The notes under the pieces are model-generated. The model was not told the origin of the DNA. It made no database searches and saw nothing but the letters and a program-made list of their open reading frames with translations. Both the position numbers and the translations under genes were made by a program. Source: JANOBD01 sp031411495 (lineage in GTDB: Bacteria > Planctomycetota > Phycisphaerae > Tepidisphaerales > Tepidisphaeraceae). From it: a DNA stretch of 64,000 bases. Where the stretch lies: contig JANOBD010000180.1 in assembly GCA_031411495.1 (NCBI GenBank), positions 1 through 64,000 of the forward strand, given 5' to 3'. The first letter of the stretch is position 1; every line of letters begins with the position of its first letter. Of this stretch, positions 19,478 through 28,240 are shown piece after piece.

Positions 19478-19611
19478 TCCGAACGGTCTCGACCGGTTCG
19501 ACGAGTTCTCGTCGAACCTCAGGCGGCCGGGCGGAGTGGATTTGTCATCCAACTACGCCGTCTTGACGACCGTCCTGTCCGCGTAAGGCGGCGGGCTACT
19601 CCCCGAACGTC
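19478..19611 (-). ncRNA. yybP-ykoY manganese riboswitch (leader of terC)
   Basis: On the minus strand the leader contains TTCGGGGAGTAGCC (the L1 hallmark GGGGAGTAG at 19604-19596). It continues with CGTCAAGACGG, then GCCGCCTGAGG, and closes with CGAGACCGTTCGGA, in the order seen in yybP-ykoY elements. The outer helix can form CGTTCGG/CCGTTCG with a tandem U-U mismatch. It sits about 40 bases upstream of the terC start, as expected for Mn2+-responsive control of an Alx/TerC gene. A stem GTTCGACGAG/CTCGTCGAAC lies inside it. Confidence 0.8.
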
Positions 19612-19681
19612 CCGTGACCGTAGAAGGTGAACTCGGTGATGTCGCTTACAAATATCCCAGAAATTCGGAAGCGAACGGTTC

Positions 19682-19733
19682 ATCCATTCATCCGGATGGA
19701 CGGATGGATTAAAACCGGCCGATGAGATATAAT
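19682..19733 (+). promoter_or_regulatory. metH promoter with overlapping inverted repeat
   Basis: A perfect -10 TATAAT (19728-19733) lies 17 nt after a weak -35 TGGATT (19705-19710). An imperfect palindrome (ATCCATTCATCC facing GGATGGACGGATGGAT, 19682-19709) covers the -35 box and could be an operator. I found no cobalamin box or SAM riboswitch. Confidence 0.55.
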
Positions 19734-19793
19734 CGTGTCTCCCCCCTGCGCCCGGATGGCCTCGGGTCTGATAATCCTTGCCAGGAAGCTTCC

Positions 19794-22700
19794 ATGAGCA
19801 GTCGAATCCCGTTCCTGAATCTCGTCCGCCAGCGGGTCGTCGTTCTCGACGGCGCAATGGGCTCGAACTTGCAGACGCGGACGTTCGACCTCGCGCGCGA
19901 CTGGCTGAACCAGGAGAACATTTCCGAAGTCCTCAACATTACCCGGCCCGAGGTGATCCAGGAGATTCACGAGGCGTTCCTGAGCGTCGGCTGCGACGCC
20001 GTCGAGACGAACACGTTTGGGGCGAACAAGATCGTGCTCGCCGAGGCCGACATGGCCGAGAAGACGTACGACAACAACGTCCTCGCGGCCCAGATTGCGC
20101 GACGGGCGTGCGACCGATTCGAGACGCCGGAGCGACCGCGCTATGTGGTGGGCGCTGCGGGCGGGGGCACGAAACTTCTCACGCTCGGCATGAGCGACTG
20201 GGCCACGATCGAGGAGAGTTACTTCACGCAGTTCACCGGGTTGATCGACGGGGGCGCGGATGTATTGCTCTTCGAGACACAGCAGGACCTGCTCATCATC
20301 AAGGCAATGCTCGTCGCCGCCGAACGCGCCTTCGCCGCGCGAAACAAGCGGCTGCCCATCATGGTGCAGGCGTCGTTCGACCAGGACAACGGCAACCAGA
20401 TGCTCACCGGCTCCGACGTCACCGCATTCGTCGCGGCGATGAGCGCGTACAGGCAGATCGACATCCTCGGCGTGAACTGCGCCTTCGGCCCGAGCGAACT
20501 CTCGGAAACCGTCAAGTATATCGCGGCCAACTTCCCACGGTACGTCAGCGCGTTGCCGAACGCGGGACTGCCGATCATGGTCGATGGCAAGACGCATTTC
20601 CCGATGGGACCGATCGACTTCGGCAAGGGTATCGAGCGATTCGTTAAGGAATACGGTGTCAACGTCGTCGGCGGGTGCTGTGGCACGCTCGCGGAACACC
20701 TCAAGGAAGTTGTCGATCGGGTTGGCGTGCCGAACGCGAAGCCTGCGAAGGGCGTGCAGGCCAGGCCGCGTGACGTCCAAGTCCCCGCGCGCATCAGCTC
20801 GCTCATCAGCGCCGAAGACATCCGCCAGGATCTCAGCTATCTCATCGTCGCCGAGCGGACCAACACCAACGGGTCGAAGAAGTTTCGCGAGCTGCTCCAG
20901 GCGGACGACTGGGACGGCCTGGTCGGAATGGGACGCGACGAGATGAAGGGCAGCCACATGCTCGACGTCTGCGTCGACTTCGTCGGCCGGGATGGCGTGC
21001 GCGACATGAAGGAAGTGGTCAAGCGCTTCGTCAACGCGCTCTCGATCCCGCTGATGCTCGACAGCACCGACCCGAAAGTTCTCGAAGCCGGCCTGCAGCT
21101 TGCCGGCGGGCGGTGCGTGCTCAACTCCACGAACCTCGAAGAAGGCGAGCACAAGTTCGGCACGATGTGCGATCTGGCCGTCAGGTACGGGGCTGCGCTC
21201 GTGTGTGGCACGATCGACGAAGACAAGGAAAACGCGATGGCGCGAACCCGCGCGCGAAAGCTCGCCATCGCCACGCGAATTCGCGATCTCGCCGTCAACA
21301 AGCACGGCCTGCGCGATGAAGACCTCATGTTCGACCCGCTCGTGCTGCCGATTTCCACCGGCATCGAAGAGGACCGGAAGAATGGTCTCGAAACGATCGA
21401 GGGCACGCGGCTCATCAGGCAGCATTTGCCGAAATGCCACACGGTCGTCGGCCTGTCGAACATCTCCTTCGGGCTGAAGCCGGCCGCGCGGATCGTGCTC
21501 AACAGCGCGTTTCTGCACGAACTCCAGGAAGCGGGGTTGACAGGCGCGATCGTACACCATTCGAAGATCCTGCCGAAAAACCGAATTCCCGCCGAGCAGT
21601 GGCAGGCCGCGCTCGACCTGATTTATGACCGGCGCAAGGAAGGCTTCGATCCACTTCATCACTTCGTCAATCTTTTCCCGGATGACGGCGCGGTCGCGAA
21701 AGTCGAGAAGGCCGACAAGTATGCCGATCTCACGCTCGAAGAGTCGCTCAAGCAGCACATCATCGACGGCGAGAAGCGCGAACTGACCAAGCGACTCGAT
21801 CTCGCGATGCAGAGCGGCATCAAGCCGCTCAACATCATTAACGACATCCTGCTCGAAGGCATGAAAGTTGTCGGCGAACTGTTCGGCTCCGGACAGATGC
21901 AGTTGCCGTTCGTGCTGCAGAGTGCCGAGACGATGAAGGCGGCCGTCGCCCATCTTGAGCCGCACATGGAACGCGTCGAAGGGAGCAGCAAGGGGAAGAT
22001 CGTCCTCGCCACCGTGCGTGGTGACGTACACGACATCGGCAAGAACCTCGTCGACATCATTCTCACCAACAACGGCTACACCGTTTACAACCTCGGCATC
22101 AAGCAACCTGTGGCCGACATCCTCAAAGCCTTTCACGAGAAGAAGGCGGATGCGATCGGCATGAGCGGCCTGCTCGTAAAGAGCGTCGCGGTGATGAAGG
22201 AAAACCTGGAAGAGATGAACAGGCTCGGCGTAAAGGTGCCCGTCATGCTCGGCGGCGCAGCGCTCACGCGCGACTACGCGGAGGAAACTCTCGCCGAGCT
22301 CTACACCGGCGAACTGATGTACTGCCGCGACGCGTTTGACGGCCTGAAGGTAATGGACCACATCTCCACCGGCCGGCTCGATGCGCTCTACACCGAACAG
22401 AAAGAGCGGGCCGTCAAGCGACGACAGCTGCGCGACAACGCCGTGAAGCCCAAGAGCGCGGATGCATCGGATGTGAAGCCGATCGCGAAAGACAACCCGG
22501 TTCCCATTCCTCCTTTCATCGGACGCCGGGTCATCAGCGATCTTGACCCGAAGACGATCTTCCCGTTCGTCAACACCAGCGCGCTTTTCCAGGGCCAGTG
22601 GGGCTTGAAGAAGGGCCGACTCAGCGAGGAGCAGTTCGAGAAGTCGATCGAAGAGACCGCGCTGCCGACGTTCAAGGCATTGCAGCAGCGCGCTGTCGTT

Positions 22701-23471
22701 GAGAAGTTCATCGAGCCGAAGGTCGTGTACGGCTACTTCCCGGTGCAGGCGGACGGAGATGATCTCATCGTCTACCACACCGGCGAGTTCATCGATCCGG
22801 CCCACCTTCCCGCGCCGCATGAAGCGACGTGTGGCTGCGGCCAACACGGTGTTACCAAGTCAAAGGAGGGTGCCGTTGAAACGGCACACGGCATGCCGCC
22901 GCTGGGTGTCAACGTTGTCACCGGTGCCCCGCACGTCGTCCACGGAAAGCTCTCGCCGACGGGAGTGCCGCGCGAGTGGCTGCGGTTCAAACTCCCGCGC
23001 CAGGAGGGCCGGCGAAACCTCTGCATCAGCGACTTCTTCCGCTCGAAACAATCCGGCGAGTTCGATGTCTTGTCGATCCAGCTCGTCACCGTCGGCCACA
23101 AAGCGTCCGAACTGGCCGAACGACTCCGGAAGGAAAACGCCTACCAAGACTACCTCTACCTCCACGGCTTCGGCGTGGAGTGTGCCGAGGCGCTCGCGGA
23201 GTTCTGGCACAAGCGGATCCGTACCGAGCTCGGGTTCAGCAGTGAAGACGACACGAACATCCGCAAGCTTTTCCAGCAGCAATACCGCGGCAGCCGGTAC
23301 AGCTTTGGCTATCCGGCGTGCCCGAACCTGGAAGACCGCGCGATGATCGTCGAGCTGCTCGGACCCGACGAGATCGGCGTGACGCTGAGCGAGAACTACA
23401 TGCTCGTGCCAGAGCAGAGCACCGACGCGATCGTCGCCCATCACCCTCAGGCGAAGTATTTCGATGTCTGA
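19794..23471 (+). CDS. metH: Cobalamin-dependent methionine synthase
   Basis: A 1225-aa enzyme that moves the methyl group of 5-methyltetrahydrofolate to homocysteine through cobalamin. The homocysteine domain spans residues 1 to ~330 with the zinc cysteines Cys229 (GVNCAFGP) and Cys295/Cys296 (GGCCGT). The pterin-binding domain begins at LIVAERTNTNGSKKF. The B12 cap and Rossmann domain have DVHDIGKN with the cobalt-ligand His746. The C-terminal activation domain ends in YRGSRYSFGYPACPN and ENYMLVPEQSTDA. All modules are present at full length. ATG 19794 is preceded by AGGAAG (19783-19788). The open frame extends upstream without family similarity. Confidence 0.96.
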   Translation: MSSRIPFLNLVRQRVVVLDGAMGSNLQTRTFDLARDWLNQENISEVLNITRPEVIQEIHEAFLSVGCDAVETNTFGANKIVLAEADMAEKTYDNNVLAAQIARRACDRFETPERPRYVVGAAGGGTKLLTLGMSDWATIEESYFTQFTGLIDGGADVLLFETQQDLLIIKAMLVAAERAFAARNKRLPIMVQASFDQDNGNQMLTGSDVTAFVAAMSAYRQIDILGVNCAFGPSELSETVKYIAANFPRYVSALPNAGLPIMVDGKTHFPMGPIDFGKGIERFVKEYGVNVVGGCCGTLAEHLKEVVDRVGVPNAKPAKGVQARPRDVQVPARISSLISAEDIRQDLSYLIVAERTNTNGSKKFRELLQADDWDGLVGMGRDEMKGSHMLDVCVDFVGRDGVRDMKEVVKRFVNALSIPLMLDSTDPKVLEAGLQLAGGRCVLNSTNLEEGEHKFGTMCDLAVRYGAALVCGTIDEDKENAMARTRARKLAIATRIRDLAVNKHGLRDEDLMFDPLVLPISTGIEEDRKNGLETIEGTRLIRQHLPKCHTVVGLSNISFGLKPAARIVLNSAFLHELQEAGLTGAIVHHSKILPKNRIPAEQWQAALDLIYDRRKEGFDPLHHFVNLFPDDGAVAKVEKADKYADLTLEESLKQHIIDGEKRELTKRLDLAMQSGIKPLNIINDILLEGMKVVGELFGSGQMQLPFVLQSAETMKAAVAHLEPHMERVEGSSKGKIVLATVRGDVHDIGKNLVDIILTNNGYTVYNLGIKQPVADILKAFHEKKADAIGMSGLLVKSVAVMKENLEEMNRLGVKVPVMLGGAALTRDYAEETLAELYTGELMYCRDAFDGLKVMDHISTGRLDALYTEQKERAVKRRQLRDNAVKPKSADASDVKPIAKDNPVPIPPFIGRRVISDLDPKTIFPFVNTSALFQGQWGLKKGRLSEEQFEKSIEETALPTFKALQQRAVVEKFIEPKVVYGYFPVQADGDDLIVYHTGEFIDPAHLPAPHEATCGCGQHGVTKSKEGAVETAHGMPPLGVNVVTGAPHVVHGKLSPTGVPREWLRFKLPRQEGRRNLCISDFFRSKQSGEFDVLSIQLVTVGHKASELAERLRKENAYQDYLYLHGFGVECAEALAEFWHKRIRTELGFSSEDDTNIRKLFQQQYRGSRYSFGYPACPNLEDRAMIVELLGPDEIGVTLSENYMLVPEQSTDAIVAHHPQAKYFDV

Positions 23472-23625
23472 TGTCGCGTTATCGGTCTGAAATCGCCTGG
23501 GCCGTGCGGTCCGACGTTCTAGCTCCGAGAGTTTGTGTGGTCTCACATCGCATCGTCTAATCTCGTTGGAATCCCGACATCTACTCCCTGACGACGGTTG
23601 GATTCGCTTTCATAGTAGTCGACCG

Positions 23626-24732
23626 ATGCAAGGAACGATTCACACGCCCGCCGCCGACCGTATGCAGTTGCTGGACTCGATCCGGTTACTCGCTGCCGTC
23701 GGCGTAATCGTTTCGCACGTCACCACCGAGCTCTACCCGCATAGCCCGCTCTGGGCCGTCGGCAGCTTCTCGGTGCCGTTCTACCTCTTCGTAGCGCTCT
23801 ACTTAACCGTGCGCGGATTCAAGAAGGATCCGGAACGTGCCGTAGTGCCGTACCTGCTCGGACGAATACTCAAGCTCTACCTCCCGTTCCTGGTTTGGAA
23901 TGTCGCTTACGAGTTAATGCACCTGGTGAAATACCCGGGCGCGCGGATGACATCTCCGAGTCTGCTTCTCTGGGCGGCAACCTATGCCCACCTCTACTTT
24001 CTACCGCTGCTATTGATCGCGACGCTGGTGGTCACACTCCTCGTCCGGCCGATCATCGCGAGTGCGGCGTTTCGGGTGCTTCTCTCGATCCTGATGGTCG
24101 CCGCCGCCGCGTACTGCACCTGGTTCATGAAGCTCACGCCGCTGGCGGACGATCCGATGCCGGCCGAGCAGACGATCTATCACATCGAGCGGACGCTGCC
24201 TTCGACTTTCCTCGCGATCGTGTTTGCGATCTGGGCGGGCACCCGCGAGCGCGCCTTCCGCGTTTCGCCGAAGGCTGCAATGCTGGGCGTTGCCCTGATG
24301 CTGGCCGCGCTCTCCTTCCAGATCGCACAGAGGCCAGAGCCGATCCTGCGTTCGCTCAGCGGCTTCGGACTCGTCCTCATCGCATTTACACCGGCATGGT
24401 TCGCGATCCTTAAACCGGCCGCCACCATCGGTCGGAACAGTTACGGCATCTACCTCTCGCACGTCGCGTTCATCCGCATCGGCATGACGCTCGCGCAGCA
24501 CTTTGGCATTCCGCGTGATCTCGAGCTCGCGTTCGCCGTCGGGGTGTTCGCCCTCATCTGCAGCACGCTCCTCTCGATGACGCTTGCCCACTCGAAGTGG
24601 ACGTCGTGGATTGTCGGCTGCGATGTCGGCGATTCGAAGCCGCAAAAGAAACCTAGACCGCCAGTGACACTTTCGCCGCTGCAAACTGCTCGGCTGCAAA
24701 CGCAAGATCGTCTCGAGAATGTGCCGCACTGA
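23626..24732 (+). CDS. Acyltransferase family 3 membrane protein
   Basis: About 368 aa with roughly ten transmembrane helices. The start MQLLDSIRLLAAVGVIVSHV fits the acyltransferase-3 opening, in which an arginine and a histidine (SHVTT) contribute to the active site; SYGIYLSHVAFIRIG is the characteristic late helix. Such enzymes O-acylate surface polysaccharides or lipids. ATG 23626 is used; ATG 23662 starts at the domain itself. The last 80 bases overlap antisense with the 3' end of the glycine C-acetyltransferase gene. Confidence 0.8.
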   Translation: MQGTIHTPAADRMQLLDSIRLLAAVGVIVSHVTTELYPHSPLWAVGSFSVPFYLFVALYLTVRGFKKDPERAVVPYLLGRILKLYLPFLVWNVAYELMHLVKYPGARMTSPSLLLWAATYAHLYFLPLLLIATLVVTLLVRPIIASAAFRVLLSILMVAAAAYCTWFMKLTPLADDPMPAEQTIYHIERTLPSTFLAIVFAIWAGTRERAFRVSPKAAMLGVALMLAALSFQIAQRPEPILRSLSGFGLVLIAFTPAWFAILKPAATIGRNSYGIYLSHVAFIRIGMTLAQHFGIPRDLELAFAVGVFALICSTLLSMTLAHSKWTSWIVGCDVGDSKPQKKPRPPVTLSPLQTARLQTQDRLENVPH

Positions 24733-25846
24733 CCTGTGTGCGAATTCGTGCCTTTCCATCGGGAACAACGGGAAAACTGAAGGCGATCACGTACACGCCG
24801 CGCTCGAGCAGCGCGCTGGCGAACCGCGAGGCGCGTTTCGCATCGTAAAACATGATCGGTGTGATCGGATGCTCGCCGGGCACGATGTCGAAGCCGCCGG
24901 ACTCCATCGTCTCTCGCCAGAACGCAGTATTGGAATGGAGGCGGTCGCGCAGTTCGCTGGATCGCGTGATCAGGTCGATCGCCTTGATCGACGCCATCAC
25001 GATCGACGGCGCCAGCGAGTTACTGAAGAGATACGGCCGAGAGCGCTGTCGCAGCAGGTCGATGATGGGCTTGCGACCGCTGGTGTAGCCCCCCGAAGCA
25101 CCGCCGACGGCCTTGCCGAGCGTGCCGGTGGTGATGTCAATCCGCTCGATGCAGTTTCGATACTCGTGCGTGCCGCGGCCGTTCTTGCCAAGGAAGCCGG
25201 TGGCATGGCAATCGTCGAAATGAACGATCGCGTCGTATTGGTCGGCCAAGTCGCAGATCTTGTCGAGCTGGGCGATCGTCCCGTCCATCGAAAACACGCC
25301 ATCGGTGCTGATGAGTTTGAATCGCGCGCCCGCAGCGTCGGCGGCCTTGAGCTGCGCCTCGAGATTCGCCATGTCGTTATTTACGTAGCGATACCGCTTT
25401 GCCTTGCACAGCCGAATGCCATCGATGATGGAGGCGTGGTTCAGCGAGTCGCTGATGATCGCATCCTCTTCGCCGAGAAGCGTCTCGAAGAGGCCGCCAT
25501 TGGCGTCGAAGCAGCTGGAATAGAGGATTGTGTCCTGCGTGCCGAGGAACCCGGCGAGTTTGGCTTCGAGATGCTTGTGGATGTCCTGCGTGCCGCAGAT
25601 GAAGCGAACGGACGCCAGGCCGTAGCCGTGCGTGTCGAGCGCCTCATGAGCGGCAGCAATGATTTCGGGATGATTTGCCAGGCCCAGGTAATTGTTAGCG
25701 CAGAGATTGAGAACGCGGTTCGCACTCGACGTTACACCGATGCGCGCCTGCTGCGGACTGGTAATGATCCGCTCGCCCTTTTCCAGGCCGGCGGTGCGGA
25801 TGTCGTGTAAGGTGGCTTCGATATGGTCAAGAAATCGCTTGCTCAT
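24653..25846 (-). CDS. kbl: Glycine C-acetyltransferase (2-amino-3-ketobutyrate CoA ligase)
   Basis: A 397-aa pyridoxal-phosphate enzyme of the alpha-oxoamine synthase family. It converts 2-amino-3-oxobutyrate and CoA to glycine and acetyl-CoA in threonine breakdown. The internal aldimine lysine is Lys245 in TGTLGKAVGG. SLNHASIIDG (His137), HFDDCHATG (Asp211, His214) and RFICGTQDIHKHLE are typical of Kbl. Length is normal. Threonine dehydrogenase (Tdh), its usual partner, is not next to it. The 3' end overlaps the convergent acyltransferase gene by 80 bases. Confidence 0.94.
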   Translation of the reverse strand: MSKRFLDHIEATLHDIRTAGLEKGERIITSPQQARIGVTSSANRVLNLCANNYLGLANHPEIIAAAHEALDTHGYGLASVRFICGTQDIHKHLEAKLAGFLGTQDTILYSSCFDANGGLFETLLGEEDAIISDSLNHASIIDGIRLCKAKRYRYVNNDMANLEAQLKAADAAGARFKLISTDGVFSMDGTIAQLDKICDLADQYDAIVHFDDCHATGFLGKNGRGTHEYRNCIERIDITTGTLGKAVGGASGGYTSGRKPIIDLLRQRSRPYLFSNSLAPSIVMASIKAIDLITRSSELRDRLHSNTAFWRETMESGGFDIVPGEHPITPIMFYDAKRASRFASALLERGVYVIAFSFPVVPDGKARIRTQVSAAHSRDDLAFAAEQFAAAKVSLAV

Positions 25847-26091
25847 GGCATGATCCTAACCCCGACCGCGGTCGATTCAGAACTGGCGCTGCGCGGAAAG
25901 ATGGGCGACGCGAACTGTGTGTTTTTGTCCCGGTGTCTTTCGTTTTGTTTCCACCATCCACGTTCCGCCGGGCACGAGCGAGCACGCGTGGGTAAGTATC
26001 CGGCTTGAGGTCACTTCAGCGGCTCCGGGCGCGCAAACGTGTCCTGTGCCGCAGGCGTGACCACAAACGCGATCGCGCTCCTGCGATCCGA

Positions 26092-26916
26092 TTACAGATT
26101 GATAGTCATCGCGCCGAGACGTTTGCCGACTTCGCTCACATCGGCCCGGCTGCTCATATCGAGAACGGGCTCGTGCAGCTTCACCGCCGTGAACGGTTCC
26201 TTGAGTACGTCGATTACGTACTGCGCCGCGTCGGTTACCTCGTACTCGCCTCGTGAAGACGGCTTGATGTTTCGGCATGCCTCGAACACCGATGCCCCGA
26301 ATCGCCAGCAGTTCATGCTCAGGTAGATGTCGTTGCCGAGCGCTTTCAGCACCTCGGCACTGGGCTTCTCCAGGACACGCGTCATGTGCCCGGCCGCATC
26401 AATCTCAGCGGCGGCGAACTTCTGAATACGATCCGCCTCGATGTTGCTTCCCTTCAGCATTGCGTCGCGATGAAACACCGCCACGCCGTTACCCTTGAGC
26501 GCCGCCAGTCCGCGTACCGCGGCGGCGGGGTAGTAGTTGTCGCTGTTGATCATCAGGAACGGATCGTTCCTCGCGAATGTCTCGGCGGCATGAACCGCGT
26601 TGGCAGTGCCGAGGGGCTTGCTCTGGACGGCGAAGTCGATCTTCAGTTTCTTCTTCGGCAGCGTTTCGTAGTATTCGCGCACCTGGTGATGATCCGGTCC
26701 GATGACCAGGCAGGCCGACTCGATGCCTGCATCAACGATCGCCGCGAGCACGTAGTCAAGGAACGGCCGCGCCGCGCTGCCGCCCGTCGAGATCGGGATG
26801 AGCGCCTTCACGCCCGTCTGGGCGATCTGCTCTTGCTCGCTGGAAAGTCTCGCGGCTTCGTCGGCTTTGCGCATACGCGTGCCGAGTCCGGCGGCGAGAA
26901 TCACGGCCTTTTTCAT
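26092..26916 (-). CDS. Sugar-phosphate nucleotidyltransferase
   Basis: A 274-aa protein with the nucleotidyltransferase signature AAGLGTRMRK at residues 8-17. It also has GSNIEADRIQKF-type sugar-site residues and MINSDNY, where the SDN aspartate binds metal. VLEKP and DIYLSMNCWRF are typical of glucose-1-phosphate uridylyl/thymidylyl-type enzymes. The long insert after GTRMRK (EAARLSSEQEQI) before the catalytic lysine region is unusual. It makes an activated sugar; which one cannot be told. Confidence 0.85.
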   Translation of the reverse strand: MKKAVILAAGLGTRMRKADEAARLSSEQEQIAQTGVKALIPISTGGSAARPFLDYVLAAIVDAGIESACLVIGPDHHQVREYYETLPKKKLKIDFAVQSKPLGTANAVHAAETFARNDPFLMINSDNYYPAAAVRGLAALKGNGVAVFHRDAMLKGSNIEADRIQKFAAAEIDAAGHMTRVLEKPSAEVLKALGNDIYLSMNCWRFGASVFEACRNIKPSSRGEYEVTDAAQYVIDVLKEPFTAVKLHEPVLDMSSRADVSEVGKRLGAMTINL

Positions 26917-27056
26917 GAGTGCATTCCTTCCTCGTGGCCGACAACTTTACTGCCACCGTCGGCAATTGAAAGCACGCCGCGCAACCCTCCAAACCGAACG
27001 CAAGCGGCGGTATGAAAAGTTGTAACGATTGGGACTCCCGTGCCGATAACCGTTCT

Positions 27057-27266
27057 ATGCCACCGCCCACCCTCAGCCTGAGCATGATGACATTCCACGC
27101 CGGGCCGCTGATGTCCGTCGAAGCAGAGGCGACGAGCTTTGCGCCGGGCGCGATGAACGGCGCGTGCGACCGACCCGTCGAAGCCGACCTCGTGCTGAGC
27201 CTGGTTCGCGAGCCTGAGGCGATCGTCCTGGACCTGTACCGCGAGCCGACCCGGCGTGCGGGATGA
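27057..27266 (+). CDS. Possible small protein, unknown
   Basis: A 69-aa frame starting at ATG 27057 (MPPPTLSLSMMTFHAGPL). Its composition is protein-like, but no ribosome binding site or family is visible. It could be the remnant of a larger gene. Confidence 0.25.
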   Translation: MPPPTLSLSMMTFHAGPLMSVEAEATSFAPGAMNGACDRPVEADLVLSLVREPEAIVLDLYREPTRRAG

Positions 27267-27350
27267 TGCGATTCACACGCGTTGCGGCCAGATCGGCATC
27301 GCGCCCCAGCGGCGCGGCTGCGAATGCATCTGCCGGCCGGGAACGATAAC

Positions 27351-27389
27351 GGGGTCATTTCTATTTTGAAAAGAGAAATGACCCCTTTT
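27351..27389. repeat. Long palindrome with trailing T run
   Basis: GGGGTCATTTCT (27351-27362) pairs perfectly with AGAAATGACCCC (27374-27385) around an A/T loop, followed by TTTT on the plus strand. It could be a terminator. It also resembles short mobile REP/MITE-type palindromes: it is AT-rich inside, and no plus-strand gene ends close by. Confidence 0.5.
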
Positions 27390-27412
27390 GTTCGTGAACC
27401 TTAGTCGTTGGT

Positions 27413-28231
27413 TCAGGTAGGCGATGGATCGCGGGGACCGCCCGCGCTTTGCCGTGCCGCGCGCGGGCGCCTGGTGATCTGCCGGAGCAGCCGGAAACCG
27501 CGTGCCGTGTTGTGTTCAAGATGCTTGCCGAGGATATGGTGGAGCGGATCGCTCTGGGCCCGGGTGAGCCGAGGCAGTCGCTGCGGGATCGCGCTCACGC
27601 GCGGCAACTTTTGCAGCATCACCGCGATGCTGAGCACGCGGGGGTCGATCGCGAGGCGATCGGGAATGCTCATCTCGCAGTTGCGACAGATCACGCCGCC
27701 GCGCGACGGTGAGAAATACGCGACGCGTTCGCCTGCCATCGGCATGCCGCAGTTCACGCACATCTCGAGCGATGGGAGGAACCCGGACTCATCCAGCAGA
27801 TCCAGCACCAACGCCAACGCCGCCTCTTCGAGCGAAGCGGTCTCGAGCAGTTTCAGCGTCGCGGCGAATCGGTCGAAGACGTTCTCATGCGGGTCGCGGG
27901 CTTCGAAGACGTTGCCGATGATCTCGGCCAGGTAGAGTGCGAGATAGAGCGATCGCTGCGATCGCCGCAACGGCTGATGTCCATCGAGCAGCTTCCACGC
28001 CGTGAGGGTGTTGAGGTCCTTCTCGATGCGATCGGTGAAGACGCACGCGCCTTCGTCCAACAGGTCGATGCCCCCGTCAAAATTGCTCGCGCCGGCCTTG
28101 GTCGTTCGGCGGGCGCCCTTGGCGATGACGTGCATGAGGCCATGATCCCTGGTGAAGAGCCAGAGGATCTGCGACGTCTCGGAGTAATCGAAAGTCCGGA
28201 CACAGATCGCCCGGTCAGTCATCAGCGCCAT
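27413..28231 (-). CDS. recO: DNA repair protein RecO
   Basis: A 272-aa protein that loads RecA with RecF/RecR and anneals single strands. The N-terminal OB fold has TDRAICVRTFDYSETSQIL and HVIAKGARRTTK. The helical domain carries a zinc finger, CVNC (MPMAGERVAYF) then CRNC. Length is slightly above the usual ~240. The start ATG 28231 lies 9 bases after the stop of the leftward PEP-CTERM aspartic-peptidase gene, so the two could be read together. Confidence 0.9.
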   Translation of the reverse strand: MALMTDRAICVRTFDYSETSQILWLFTRDHGLMHVIAKGARRTTKAGASNFDGGIDLLDEGACVFTDRIEKDLNTLTAWKLLDGHQPLRRSQRSLYLALYLAEIIGNVFEARDPHENVFDRFAATLKLLETASLEEAALALVLDLLDESGFLPSLEMCVNCGMPMAGERVAYFSPSRGGVICRNCEMSIPDRLAIDPRVLSIAVMLQKLPRVSAIPQRLPRLTRAQSDPLHHILGKHLEHNTARGFRLLRQITRRPRAARQSAGGPRDPSPT

Positions 28232-28240
28232 GCCGCTATT

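Larger units (their letters stand above)
26917..27412. other. Gap between the nucleotidyltransferase and recO
   Basis: Apart from a doubtful small frame (27057-27266) and the palindrome at 27351-27389, no gene or RNA is recognised here. Confidence 0.5.

Noticed and set aside
19680..22847. Very long minus-strand open frame (1055 aa) opposite metH
   Set aside because: It lies wholly antisense to the unmistakable MetH reading frame; its Arg/Glu/Asp/Val-rich composition is the mirror of high-GC codon bias.
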